Assembly (NCBI RefSeq): GCF_018139145.2
Contig: NC_059478.1
Location: 8,432,001 to 8,496,000, forward strand
Length of the DNA: 64,000 nucleotides
Direction: 5' to 3'
Source: Gymnogyps californianus
Taxonomy: Eukaryota; Chordata; Aves; Accipitriformes; Cathartidae
The notes under the pieces are model-generated. The model was not told where the DNA came from. It searched no databases and worked only from the letters and a program-made list of their open reading frames with translations. Below are positions 11,773 to 23,745 of this stretch, in pieces. The position numbers and the translations under genes are program-made. Each line of letters starts with the position of its first letter. Position 1 is the first letter of the stretch.

Positions 11773-12505
11773 AAATTGGAGGACCAAATTAAGAACAATA
11801 CATGAAGAATTGCTAATGCAATGATTTACAATGAAATAAACACTTATCCAGACTGGGGAGATGTGCTGACAGCCACACTAAAGTGAATGAACTGGTAATA
11901 CGCATGGGCAGAAGGCAAATATATTAGATTATTTTATAATTTTACTTAAAATTTACTTTATGAACAAAGAATCTAGTTCTATCTGACACACATCTGGATA
12001 TTTTGCCTACATTGAGATGACACACTTGAGAAAGAAAAAGTACGTTCAGAGGAATGTAAAATCTTTAACTGACTTGAGAAATAAGAAAAAAAGTTAAGTG
12101 AGAAAGCATTCACTGATGGGTTAAAATGTGCACTCCTGAATATTTTCAAAGGTAGAAGTCAGGGCTATCAGGTCAGGTATAACAGGGAAATGGAAGGTTA
12201 GGTTTCAAGAAACATGACATTAAACAGGCTGTGGAATCATACTTACTGAAAACCACCATTATGTAACTGTGGACTTTTTTAAAAAAAAGAGCTTTTAATA
12301 GAAGAGCTCAAATTTGCTGAAATATTTTAAGCTAGCCTAGAGGCACTGAACTTCTTTTCCACAAAAGACTCCAGGACAGAGGACAATGCAGGGCCAAAAT
12401 TTAAACATGTAAAGGACACTGGAAATTACGCAAGAACTAAGCAAGTTTTCTGTATATTTCATAGCATCTTAACCAAAAAGAAACCTTGGATTTACTATAT
12501 TAAAA

Positions 12506-12558
12506 CAGACAGGGTTGGGAGAGACCTTAACAGTAATCTAGTCCATCCCCATTGCCAA
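12506..12558 (-). mobile_element. CR1 LINE 3'-end fragment
   Basis: The plus strand reads AGGGTTGGGAGAGACCTTAA followed shortly by ATCTAGTCCATCCCC. This resembles the reverse complement of the 3' end of avian CR1 LINEs, which I recall as ending TGGACTAGAT...GGTCCCTTCCAACCCT. Only about 50 bp can be aligned by eye. No target-site duplication was found. CR1 is the dominant LINE of birds and other sauropsids. Confidence 0.65.
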
Positions 12559-12803
12559 AGACGGATCATACATTCCCAAAGGACACTGTCATGACCTATT
12601 CCTTTAAAAGAAAAAAAGAAATAAGAAAAAAAAAAGCAGCATTTATTTTTAAAGAGAAAATATGTATCTCAAGGGATTCAGTGCACTTTGGGAACATTCT
12701 TCAAAGAAAATAATGCATTCCCTTTAGCCTCTGCATCATGAAACCAGTAGTCAGAAAGGAAAATTCACTCTTGTAACATTCACTTAATTGCTGAGCTTCA
12801 TAC

Positions 12804-12936
12804 CGCGAGTTCCTGGTGGACAGGAGCACTTGAAATGATTGACAAGGTCTATACAGGTTCCTCCATTCTGGCAGGGCTGGAACTGGCACTCATCCACTTC
12901 ATATTCACAGTTGACACCCTGGTATCCAGGCACACA
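12804..12936 (-). CDS. NOTCH2: NOTCH2 exon 22 equivalent: end of EGF30, most of EGF31
   Basis: This 133-bp exon enters in phase 0 and leaves in phase 1. It starts exactly at [10 protein letters not shown] and continues [18 protein letters not shown] and [15 protein letters not shown]. The calcium signature EVDEC is present. The acceptor (ATACCGGCAG) has a purine-interrupted tract but matches the expected boundary. The donor is GTATGA. Confidence 0.97.
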
Positions 12937-13777
12937 CTGCCGGTATAAAAATAAGTGTGAATAATCTTCTCCTAACAGATACATTAGTAGACATCTGAGA
13001 AAGGCTAACACAGACAAAACGAGCCCTCAATGGGACAGATTATGACTGCCTTTGTAGCTACACAACTGCAAGTGATTTCAAGGGCTGCACAGCCAGCCAG
13101 CTTAAGCACACAACTTGACCACGTGACTACTCACCAGCACACTGCATGTTTGCATTTGAGTGCCTTTATTCCTGCAAAATACAGCGATCAAATCCTGACA
13201 CTCTTTAGCACTGAGACTGGCTTAGTAGTTTTGACTTAAGGTTTACATAAAACTCATCCTTTCCTTCTGGGCATGAGCTTCCAAGGTGTTCTACCATTCT
13301 GAAAAGCTTAGGAAGGTGGATACACCATAATCGCATGGTCTACATTGCTCTCTGCATCAGCTGTAGGAAACAGAAAGCAGTGGAAGGCATCTCCTACCCT
13401 GACAGGCAAGGTATACTTTGCCCATCCAATAGGGAGAATACAACATTCCTGTAATGCATTCTACATATATTTTAATATAAACCACACCTTGGGCAAAAAA
13501 TCTTTCAAGATAAGAAGTCTGTCTCCAAAGAGGCAAGGAGCTCCAATGCCCATCAACCACACCTCCTTACAATCACATCTCTAATTCAGTCTTAAAAGCC
13601 TCTCAGGAGCACTGCTTCTGCCACAGCTAAATTAAAAATTCTTTCCAGGTACAGGTTGCTTTTATCCCCTCTTTGAAGCTATTCTACCCTTGCATGTGTT
13701 TCCGATTTCGTTCGATTCCTTTGCATTACAATGCTCTAAATATTTAGACCTCTTCCTACTAAACCACCGTGCATTAC
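12937..13777 (-). other. Intron 21
   Basis: This is an 841-bp intron with no coding frame or recognised repeat. Confidence 0.9.
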
Positions 13778-13962
13778 CTCGCACTGGTATCCACCCAGGT
13801 GATCCCGGCAGGTAGCACCGTTCTGGCAGGGGCTGGAGTCACACTCATCCAGCTGCACCTCACAGTAACTGCCAGTGTAACCCACCTGGCACTGACAGTG
13901 GTGCGTGTTTCCAACATTGAGGCAATGACCAGAGTGCTGGCACAACTGGTCCACTGCGACTC
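13778..13962 (-). CDS. NOTCH2: NOTCH2 exon 21 equivalent: rest of EGF29, most of EGF30
   Basis: This 185-bp exon enters in phase 1 and leaves in phase 0. It encodes [20 protein letters not shown], then VGYTGSYC (EGF29) and [26 protein letters not shown] (EGF30). It ends between the fourth and fifth cysteines of EGF30, a boundary shared with human. The acceptor is TTGTTTCAG and the donor GTAATG. Confidence 0.97.
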
Positions 13963-14960
13963 CTGAAACAAAGTTAAATCAAGTGAGCAAACACGTAAAA
14001 CACATTTGCCGCCAGTGTTGGTAGCTCAGCCAGGAATGAATATGGCTAGACCCAACAAATTGAAAAGTTGAAACTCAAAAACTGAAGAGTTACTCTTTAA
14101 ATTGCAGCGGGTCAGAACCACAACTGGCTTCCAAATGAAGTGACTGCTCTGTCCCCTTTGGATCATCAGCATCAACACTGGCATGAAGTATTCGTATTGC
14201 TGTATTATTTTACCACTGGTTGGTGAATACACATCTGAAGTACTACTGTTGTAGTACAAAGGTTCAATGTTTGTACCTAGAATGTCTGCAAAAGGTATGG
14301 GAGCTTGACACCCTTCTCCTTTGACACTGAATCTGCTTGTTTGGATTTCCTGGACTGAAAATGGCATGACCCTGTCCATCAGCCTGGGCTACAAGCCACC
14401 TTCCAGGAAGAAATTCACTTAAAAACCGAATCTTTCACATGTACATCATCTGAAACAGGAAATTACTACTTTGGGGGGCCACAGTATTACCTATATAGCT
14501 AAATAGCGTACTTAGTAGCCCGTGTTCTCTGCGAAAATACTTACAAAGATCATGAGTTACAAGATGCCTTTCTTATACAGGGACAACATGTCTTAAACCT
14601 GGCCTACCTGGGATTTGGCAGAAGGCATAAATAGCTGACGTATTTTCCAAAAAGGCAGTCCACGTAAAACAGTATTACTGAAACTCTGAGACTTCATAAA
14701 ATATTTAATAATTCTTTTCTAATATTTTTATGGCAGAAGCTAGCTTCTTATGTCAGGGAGAATCAAGAAAGCCTTGACTCCCAAATCCAACCTTGCATAG
14801 AGTTTTTTATCTTAGAAGTGATCATGATCAACCACCTAGAGGCAAAGCTCTCTGGGATTTCCAACGCATGCTGTGTTCACAGGCATATGGAGAAAGGAGG
14901 CACAGATTAATGACACATGGGGAAATGTTTTCAGTTAAAGCACAGAGGATGCTTATTTAC
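13963..14960 (-). other. Intron 20
   Basis: This is a 998-bp intron. A 117-codon minus-strand open frame at 14026-14379 lacks Notch similarity and is taken as chance. Nothing else was seen. Confidence 0.88.
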
Positions 14961-15114
14961 CCCTTTGTGAAGCTGCCACTTGACATGAGACATTGGGCAC
15001 ATCGCAGTAAGCACCAGTCCAGCCAGATGGACAGACGCATCGAGTCTGGGCTCCACTCTGGACACACGTGCCTTTATTCTTACAGGGAGACTTGTTGCAC
15101 AGATCCGTAAGTGC
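14961..15114 (-). CDS. NOTCH2: NOTCH2 exon 20 equivalent: EGF28, start of EGF29
   Basis: This 154-bp exon enters in phase 0 and leaves in phase 1. It encodes [20 protein letters not shown], then [17 protein letters not shown] and AASQRG. The motif CDVPNVSC marks the start of EGF29, a repeat with an unusual long first loop in Notch1 and Notch2. The acceptor is TTCTCTCCAG and the donor GTAAAT. Confidence 0.97.
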
Positions 15115-17683
15115 CTGGAGAGAAGAAAACACAACATGATATATGATATGAAACACTACTTGGAGTACAAGTTCAAGAAGCAAAGAAAGGAAGCTCTGCA
15201 AAACTGGTTCCATGTGGCACTGGAAAGAAAGGGACAGTAATTCCCAAGTCTAAGCCAGGTGCTTCACTGACAGTCTCAAGAGCTCATGTGCCTAGGAAAG
15301 CACAAATGTTTAGAGAAGTAAACCCCAGATGGCAGCATCATTTCAAGAGTAAGCTAATCCTCGCACCTTGCTATGCAGAGGGATCTTTGGCTGGCTGGGT
15401 TTGAGAAAATTCACTTTTATTTCAGACTAGGCTTCTAGTTCCACATTAGTAGGAGGCTTCCAGCTATCAACAGTAACAGGTGCCCTTTCTTCTACCAAAC
15501 TCCCCCCCATCTTCATTGCTTTTTGAGGATGACAGATGTACTCCACATTTTGATCTTTGCTTTTCCTTTTTGTCCTTAGCTCACCATACCTGCTTTTGGC
15601 CCCATTTGCTCTAGCATGGTCTCTCTGAGTTCTCCTGTCTTCTGAGATTCAACTGAAACCCCACAACTGTTTTATGAACTGAATATAGGCCAAAGTATAC
15701 TGCTTTTCTTGACTCCTTATATAAAAAAAAGTTTCCAAACAAAGAGACTAAAACTCAGTAAATCATCACATGAAAGTGGAGTGAGGACCCAAAATAACTC
15801 TGTCTGACCTAATATAAACCAGCCACTAACCATCATTTCCTTTTTGAGCACTTAGTCTTCAAAGTAATACAGCTATTCGATTGATTTCAAGCTGACTTGA
15901 GGGAAGGATGAGGTTTTTAAAGCAAGTAGTACTGAATTTTGGCTGTAAAATGCAATTTCAATTGCAGAAAGTTCTGCTTTTCAGATGCAAACTGTCTCCT
16001 CACAAAGATTAAAGTAGAAAAATCTGTGCTCTCACAGGCAACCAAAAAGAAACTTGGAATTAAGTTTTATCACATGTAGTTGAGCGTGAATAAGAAAAAC
16101 ACCGAGCCTCTTGCTTCTGCATTTGTAATGAGTAGCTGACTGTTTTACATGCAAATTCTATAACTTATGAATCATTGTCTGATTTTGTGCTGCTTATTTA
16201 GCTTTGCTAATTAGGTCAAGCCAGTTTACCACTAAGACAAGAACTACAGTGTAGCTGTAATCTATAAATCTCTCCAATACAGCTTTGAATAGTACTTATA
16301 AATTTAGAAAGTTCTGATTCCTTGTATAAAATAAGTAATACATTATGATCAAGCTTCTCTGAACATAACGCAGACTTTCTGAGAATCCACAACATTTTAT
16401 TTGGGGACAGGAACATTAATCCTTTTCTCAAGTAAAAACAAAGCAAACATAACAGAAGAGGAACTACTGAACTTCACAGTACTGTACGATCACTCTCAAT
16501 GCTAATTCTCGCAATGAGGTTTAAGTGGTGTGCCCAGAATGCATAATTAGGGTAGCAGAGGGGTTGCTTTTTTATATCACTTCATTACTTTGCATTCACT
16601 TCCTCCATTAGCAATACCTAGAAGCAGACCCGAGAATTTAATGTCTAGCAACATACTTCTGGAAAAGCACCTCCCCCACTGCCACTAAAATGCTTCTTCT
16701 AACACCCACTGCTTTACAAAGGCACATTGGCATGAAAGCCAGTTGCAAAATTCTTACAAAATTGTAGTGTTTTCCAGTAGTTTAAGAAATTCACAGGTTT
16801 TGGTTTTTTTTTAAATGGCAGCACTCAGACAACTTATGAAGGAAGCCAATATAGTGTTTACTGTTCCAAAGCTAGAAATAGTCTCAAATCATTCTTGCTG
16901 TTTTGATAAGCATAGAATAAAAATAAAAAACTCTGATTTGAAAAATTAAATCAGCATTCTGTTTCCACTGTGATATGCCAAGTTTAAGGTTTTTAATAGG
17001 TACTGGTCAGTCATTTACAGTATGGGTTTGCAGCTCCTATGCTCAACAGTGGAAAACTGTAAATTGCCTGAACTTAAGTCTGCAAGTAAGGCTAGAGCTT
17101 TTTATTGAGGTTGTGAACAGGACAATCATGTCAGTTACTGCCCCAAGACATTTTCTGGCTTCTAATGGAAAAAAATCTACAATCAACCCAGAATAATTAC
17201 ACCTTCCTGTAAAAAAAAAAAAAAACCCACAGTTAAATTAAGGTCCTGCTAATCAGACTGATATTCTTTCTGTTTTGTGTTTGTTTGGCCTTTTTAATAC
17301 AGGACTCTGCCTTCAATCAGGACAATTTTATGCTTCAAATGAAATGCAGCCATTTTCAAAGCTAACAGCTGTTTTTCATTTAAGAAGAGAACTAATCTAG
17401 AAAGTTCCAATGACATCTGTCCTCATAAATAACCAAGCATTTTTCTGCTCCTTGCAAACAGACACTTTCGATTTCCAGAGTTTTGAACGGGGGCACCTGC
17501 TCTGTCAGACAGAGGCGCTGGACTTATTTTTCCTGGGGCTAACAGGCCAACCACCTCTTACCAGAACTGAAGGAACAAGAGCTCTGCCACGTTTGGTACC
17601 TCACATCTAACCCAGTCCCTTCTGCTGTTGGACAGTTCAAACAACAGTGCCCTGTGCAGAACGGGCAAGAAAATGTCACCCAC
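15115..17683 (-). other. Intron 19
   Basis: This 2,569-bp AT-rich intron has an A15 tract at 17211-17225. A possible transcription-factor-site cluster lies near 16149-16214 (an octamer ATGCAAAT and a CTAATTAG palindrome). No coding frame or recognised transposon was seen. Confidence 0.88.
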
Positions 17684-17885
17684 CTGACAGTTCTTCCCAG
17701 TATAACCCAAAGGACATATACATCGGTATGTGCCTAGGCTGTCCACGCAAGAGCCTTTGTTCAAGCAAGGATGTGAATCGCACTCATTAATTTCCGTGAG
17801 GCAGAAGGGTCCTGTAAACCCCACCGGACACTGGCAAGTAAAGGAATTGATCCCATCCACACAAGTACCTCCATTGAAACAGGAG
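17684..17885 (-). CDS. NOTCH2: NOTCH2 exon 19 equivalent: rest of EGF26, EGF27
   Basis: This 202-bp exon enters in phase 2 and leaves in phase 0. It encodes [27 protein letters not shown] (EGF26), then [25 protein letters not shown] and GYTGKNCQ (EGF27). EGF26 keeps the O-fucose pattern C-x4-T-C (CFNGGTC). The acceptor is ATCTCTTGCAG and the donor GTGGGT. Confidence 0.97.
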
Positions 17886-20333
17886 CTGCAAGAGATGAGA
17901 ACAAAGGTAAATTGAGACAAAATGCAATTAGCTCACAGCCAAAGCAGCACATAAACATTACTGAAATGAGGGCGAAAACCAGATTACAGGATCTTCTGAC
18001 CGCGGGTAAGTTCCTGCTAAAGAAGCATAAATCCGATAATAGCAATTCAAGGGGACTCCAGCTCACTGTCTTTCACCTTGGCAGGCAAAGAAAGTAAAGC
18101 AGGGTTGCAATGAGTCATTAGCAACGGAGGTAACTTATTTAATAAAATCTTCCCAGCTTCAATGTGACCACAAACAGTACTGTACCAGGCAGGCGTTGGC
18201 TTGCTCAAACTGATAAATTTTATACAAATTTTACTACAAATTACAATTGTATTACAAATTATGAGAAACAAAACAATTTGCCTTTTTTTTAAAGCTTCAA
18301 AGGAGTCACAGGTATGTTTTCTCAAGGAAAAAGTTCGTATAACATGCAAAACACAAGCATGTTCTTCACTGAAATTATGTGAAAGTATTAGTATTGCTAA
18401 ATCCCTTCCTCCTCTTCTCATGAGAACCTTAAGTCCTTGATTTGTAAAACTACTCATACATGCCTGGCAGAATTCAGATCAAAGGAATTATCCCCCTCCC
18501 CCCAATCTTCTGATCATAAGAAATTGTGCCAGATTAGGTGTCCTACGGAGAAGTGACTGGGAAAGTTAGGAGAAGTGATGCCTCATGCAAAATTGACTCC
18601 TTTTTCCTTCTAAAGAAATGCTTGCCAGGAAACTCCTGCTCCTCTGAAAATAACCCTAGATCAGACTCAAGATAATAAGTTTGATAAAGTACACAAAACG
18701 AATTCATGCTTGTTATCTGTTTTGTGCATTGTCAAAGTGTACTTCCATGAGAGAAGCCACTGACTCACTTCCTTGAACTTCCAGTGCAAGTTTTAAGTAT
18801 CTACATTCTGACTATGATTACGGTAGAGGTGTCAACATTAACCTATTTATCAGAGATGTTCCTCTGCCTTGTGGGCTGAATTCTGTTTTACAGGGAGCAG
18901 AAACTGCTGTTTACATTCATGGCAAAACAAGGAAGAGAAGACAGAGGAACTGTCAATCACTTGGTGTGTTTCACTGAAATCAGGTACCCATCTTCAAAAG
19001 AAGATGGCACTCTCTCATAGGCAGCTTCTCACACGAGACACGGAAGAATTATTTGAACCAAATTCAAATTAGCCAACCATCATGGCGCTCTTAAGTATAG
19101 CTCAGTAAATTTTGGTTGAGAAGGTGTGACTGGTTTAGCTTGGCAGAGCGTTGAAAATTGCTACATCCTTCATTCATACCTGCAAGACTGGTTTCTGTCC
19201 TAACTGATAACGAGAACAAAAACAGGATGAACCTCAAGGAAGACAAGGCATTCTGCTAAAACAGCCAACATACTGCACTTGATTAAACAACTGTTGTGCA
19301 AATTAAACACACCCTCATCAGTGACACAATCCTGTTCTTAAGCAAAAAATGTTAAAATACTTCCTCCCCCACAAATGCAATTTTATAAAAGATAAGAAAG
19401 ATCTTTTCTTTGTGTGCAGAACACACATGAGAATACCAAGAGCTTTGCATTTAGGCACCTTATTTGTTTCTGGTAACTAGACTAGAACAGACTATTTTTT
19501 AATTTATTTTTTTTAACCATTTCAAGCTTTATTAGAAATTGTTTCCATTTGAGAGTCTGAAGTTACTTACATCAATCCTAAGGAAGCTTAAAATAAAGAT
19601 GCAGGCAGATGATGGGTACACAGGGTTAACTCTCAAAGAGCTTTTAAAACTACCAAGTGAACCATTTATATAAGGACCAGCTGTTGAGCATTTTAACTCA
19701 GTTCCACACCTCCCCCTTAGAACGACCTCAGGTTTTATCTCAACACTGCTAAACCGCATCCAATTTGTGAGCATTAAAAGACCTCTGATGATTAAACCTT
19801 TCCAGTACAGAATTTGTGGATTTAGTGTTCCTCCTGGTTGCTGCTTCATATTATTTGCAGTCAATAACTCAACTCAGGGATAATTTAATTTTCCTGCCTG
19901 AGAGTTGGCCATTGCTTCCATTTTTGCAGCTTTTCTATTTCTCAACACAGTAACTGTTCATAACCAATCAAGTATTTCCCCTCCTCTGTATGATAGTGGT
20001 CTATTAAAACATAAATAATTTATGTTTTAATAAGCTAGCATCTGTTACTGTCTTAACGTTTGTTAAACACTGTCATGTTCCTCCTATAATGGAACTAAGC
20101 TTCTAACTAGTCATGCAAACTGAAGACCAACTTTGACAGGCAACTGTCTTTCAGCTAGTATCCTGCACAAGGTAAGCAAGTTTTCCTTGCATGAATCACA
20201 AGTATGTCTCAATGACAAAAGGCAGGAAAACAGAACCTCATCATTGAAAACTGCTTCTGAGTAGGACTGACTTCAACCCATGAGCACACACTGTGTGGCT
20301 CCTCAGTGCAGCAGCACAGTGAAGTTATCTCAC
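17886..20333 (-). other. Intron 18
   Basis: This 2,448-bp AT-rich intron contains a perfect 14-bp-arm palindrome at 20002-20032. No coding frame or recognised transposon was seen. Confidence 0.9.
20002..20032. repeat. Perfect AT-rich inverted repeat, 14-bp arms
   Basis: The left arm TATTAAAACATAAA (20002-20015) and right arm TTTATGTTTTAATA (20019-20032) are exact reverse complements separated by TAA. The structure could extrude as a small cruciform or fold in the pre-mRNA. No larger element was recognised around it. Confidence 0.9.
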
Positions 20334-20562
20334 CTCTCAGTGCATTCATCGATGTTGTTCTCACAGTTGGTTCCCTCAAATCCAGGCTGACACTTGCACG
20401 CGTAGCTGTTGACGTAGTGGGTGCACGTGCCTCCATTCCTGCATGGTTCACTCAGACATTCATCGGTATCTGTTTGACATTTATCTCCATGAAATCCAGG
20501 TAGGCAGATGCATGAGAAAGAGTTTATCCCATCCACACATGAAGCTCCATTTTGGCAGGGAT
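20334..20562 (-). CDS. NOTCH2: NOTCH2 exon 18 equivalent: rest of EGF24, EGF25, start of EGF26
   Basis: This 229-bp exon enters in phase 1 and leaves in phase 2. It encodes [24 protein letters not shown] (EGF24), then [26 protein letters not shown] and GFEGTNC (EGF25), then ENNIDECTE (EGF26 start). EGF24-29 overlap the Abruptex region of Drosophila Notch by position. The acceptor is TTTCTTAG and the donor GTGAGA. Confidence 0.97.
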
Positions 20563-23369
20563 CTAAGAAACATTACAGTAAGTGTTAAAATGGGTAACAG
20601 TCAAAGGCCAGGCCTAGAGTAGTAGCTTTTAGGAAAAAAAGTATCACACAGCCCAGAGTGTGACAGACTACTGACAAGTTTTTCTGAGCCACTTTATGGA
20701 AGAGATAATCGCAAAGCATTATCAATAACGAATTCACAAGAAGGTGTGGATCAAGACCAAGGTTTAGGGCCTAAAGGTTTCTCTGCTGGGATTTGTTCAA
20801 TCAAAACCGACAAAACTAGACCCAAAGTCTCTTGGTTTAAAATTCAAACTCTGCTTTTTTGACAAATGCCTACTGATAAAGACAATACAAACAGCACAGC
20901 AACTGTTTCTTCTTCCTTACCAAGTCCTATTCATGAGAGAACTCAGCCCGTTCTCTCTTTTCCAGACACCACTCAACACACGAAAGAACTCGTGTGCTTA
21001 ATTTTAAGCATGAAAGCAGTCCAGTCAAATCAAATGTGTGTGTGTATATTAGTATACATATCAGCTCTTATGCGTTAGCACTTAGCATTTTTCCCAGTAT
21101 CAAAGGCTGATTGGGGAAAGGCTGGCAGAAAAGCTCACAAATTCATACACCACCTTGGACTCTCCTCACCTCTGATTTTCTTGAGATTTTCTTTATCCCT
21201 ATCATGGTCTTGCTACTTGTGTATCATCATCTTTTGGTCTAAGCCCCCCCCTACTACTGTATTCCTTCTACTTCCACAAGTACCGATCTGCCTGAAAGAT
21301 CTCTGTCATTCAGTAGTTTCTTCCTGCTTTGCTCCTTCCACTTTTGGATTTCAGGCCCACATTCCTCTGTCGGATACTGCCTCTGAAGCCAGATTCCTTT
21401 TCTACTCTGCATTCCCTAGACCAAAAGCCTACATATATGAAGGCAGGGAGGGAAACTGGGAGGGGGGAGGAAAAGGGGAGACAGGAAGGGGGATGAAAAA
21501 AAGGTTACAGAGCAGGTTTTTTTAATCTATGACTATCTTTAAGTACTACTAAAATACAAACTGGAAAATGCAAATAGACTCCACCAAAAATTTGCAGTTC
21601 AACATAAGTAGAAGATCATTCTGTTCACTGGTAAATGAAGAGAACAGATGTGAAAGGTAATTAAAGCTCAATTACTGACTAAGAAATATGCTCACATGAT
21701 AAAGATTTATGTTATAAGAGACACACCTGCACCCATTTAAAGGTCACCTGACTACTGCAGAGAAAAAGCACATTCAGAGCGAGACCCCTGGCAGCTATAA
21801 AATGTTGTGTCTATGGCAGCCAGCCATTTATGACTGAAGCCAAAAGCTGCACATTAATTTTCTGTGCCGCACATTTACTGACAGAAAAAGGAGACTCGAG
21901 TATCAACTTTTCAATAAGTTCTTGTTGTTGGAGGGTTTGTTTGCTTCATAGATTAAAGACATTTGGCTCAAGCCATGGAAGGTTTTTGTTATGCTAAATG
22001 AAATCAGCTGTAGCAGTAATTTGAAATTCTTCTTCAAGTTCATGGGTGTGCTGCCTAACAGACAACACGGGATGAATCTCACAGCTCTCAGAACACTTAG
22101 GAATAGAGAGAGATTTCCCAGCTGTTCAAGAGAGAAAGATGAATGCTTTATAAACGTTTTTATCTTCGGACACCCATATAAAAACTAACAGGACAAGCAA
22201 TAATTTTGTTGGCTTCAGTAAGCAAAGCTCTGGGTGAATGCACCAACGTGACATTTTTTGTGATGTACCTGTTTGCTCAGAAAGAGGCAATCAAAAGCTC
22301 AGGTTGAGCCAGATGTCTTAGAAGTTCTTTCAGCAGTGCTGCTTTGGGGTCTCCCACGGTAACTTTTCCTAATAGATTTGTTTGGATCCTTCTCTACAGC
22401 AGTCATAAATTTACATTTTTTTCAATGCAAAACACAACTGTCTAAATTCATACCTAAAGTCTTTAAGACTTCCGTTTGTTTTTAAGCTATTCTAATAAAA
22501 AATAGAGGTTTGGGTTTTTTGTTGTGGTTTTTTGTTGTTTTTTTTAAAGAGCCAGCCAATTAAAAAATTACAACATTGTGAACTCCTCCAAGGTTTGATA
22601 AAGCAGTTTTCAAATAGTAATAGATGAACTTTAAAACACATGACACTTCTCAGGAGATTCTGATTTTATCTGATGATGATACAGAATATGCCCAGCAAGA
22701 AAAAGAAGTTACTATGTATTTGGTTTCCCTTGTAAACAGCAGTGTCAACGGCATGAAATTAACATTTGCTTTCTTGTACTTTAAACAATTTCAGTACTCA
22801 TCAGTGTATGGGCTATCCTCCTGCAACTGACACCTATTCCGGAACAGAGTGCCTTCCTGCTGCTTAATTTGCTTTCAAATATGGATTAACTGGAACAGCA
22901 ACAGGACCCACTCTTTCCAGAATATTAATGTCAGACAGAGACATTTCAGGAAAGACTGCTATACCTGAGTTTCCCACCACACCTCAATCAAGCTTAACGT
23001 TGAAATACAGGTAAGCCCTGCAGTGTTACTTTAACTTGGTGTATTAAAATTTCAGGCAAATATAATTCTTCATTTAACAGTGCTCCTTACTAAAGTATGT
23101 AAATTCTCAGGACCTTTTCAAATTAAGAATCTGGGAACAACTCCTGCTATCAGTTAGAACACGGTAGTCCATTTCTAGCAGCTGAACATGATGGATTTTG
23201 ACTGCCTCAAACATGCAAGTCTTACAAAGCTGAGGTTTGGGGTTTTTTTTCTTTTTGGTAAGAGATCATAAAAGGACTTTCAGTATCTGTCAAATAGCAG
23301 TCATCAATAGTACAGCAAAATTATTTCTAGGAAAAACTGGAAAACACAGAACAATCTGCTGATACTCAC
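20563..23369 (-). other. Intron 17
   Basis: This 2,807-bp intron includes a G/T low-complexity tract at 22508-22545 and a shorter one near 23232-23258. About 21690-21880 looks less degenerate than its surroundings and might be a conserved element. No exon or recognised transposon was seen. Confidence 0.85.
22508..22545 (+). repeat. T/G-rich low-complexity tract
   Basis: This is a GGGTTTTTTGTTGTGG-type run of T with spaced G, similar in make-up to the tracts at 3494-3604 and 40743-40830. Confidence 0.85.
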
Positions 23370-23522
23370 TTGAAAGGCAGTCATCAATGTTACTGTCACA
23401 GTCTCCTCCAGTGAAGCCTGGCCGACATTCACACAGGTAACTGCCTTGAATATTATGGCACAGAGCATGATTTTTGCAGGGCTTTGAGAGACATTCATCG
23501 ATATCCACTGTACATCTCTCTC
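23370..23522 (-). CDS. NOTCH2: NOTCH2 exon 17 equivalent: end of EGF22, EGF23, start of EGF24
   Basis: This 153-bp, phase 1-1 exon lies only 103 bp downstream of the previous one. It encodes ERCTVDIDECLSKPCKNHAL, then CHNIQGSYLCEC and GFTGGDC (EGF23), and SNIDDCLS (start of EGF24). Calcium signatures DIDEC and NIDDC are present. The acceptor is GTTTCAG and the donor GTGAGT. Confidence 0.96.
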
Positions 23523-23625
23523 CTGAAACATAGAGAGTCCAGAAATAAGACCCCTCATAAGCCAATGGTCAAAAGGCTCAATGCCAATACTGCTCAGCGT
23601 TGAAAGCGTTCCCCATCCACATTAC
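23523..23625 (-). other. Intron between exon 16 and 17 equivalents
   Basis: At 103 bp this is the shortest intron in the window. It has normal GTAATG donor and TTTCAG acceptor ends and nothing else. Confidence 0.93.
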
Positions 23626-23745
23626 CTTCCCAGCCAGGGGCACACTGGCAGGTGTAGCCTTCAGAGTCAGGAGATTCTTGGCAAATTCCCGAGTTCTCAC
23701 AAGGATCAGGGGAACAAGGAGCAACCACTACCTGGCAGTTCACAC
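23626..23745 (-). CDS. NOTCH2: NOTCH2 exon equivalent to human exon 16: most of EGF22
   Basis: This 120-bp, phase 1-1 exon encodes VNCQVVVAPCSPDPCENSG, then CQESPDSEGYTC and CAPGWEG. The string APCSPDPCEN identifies it as the repeat called EGF22 in human NOTCH2, which lacks the calcium signature. Its first three residues (V-N-C) supply the last cysteine of EGF20. Joining exon 14 to this exon therefore gives an intact EGF20-EGF22 junction with EGF21 skipped. The acceptor is TGCTCTCCAG and the donor GTAATG. Confidence 0.95.

Larger units (their letters stand above)
10706..12803 (-). other. Intron 22
   Basis: This 2,098-bp intron contains a T24 tract at 11749-11772 and a short CR1-like fragment at 12506-12558. 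The rest is AT-rich and unassigned. Confidence 0.88.
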
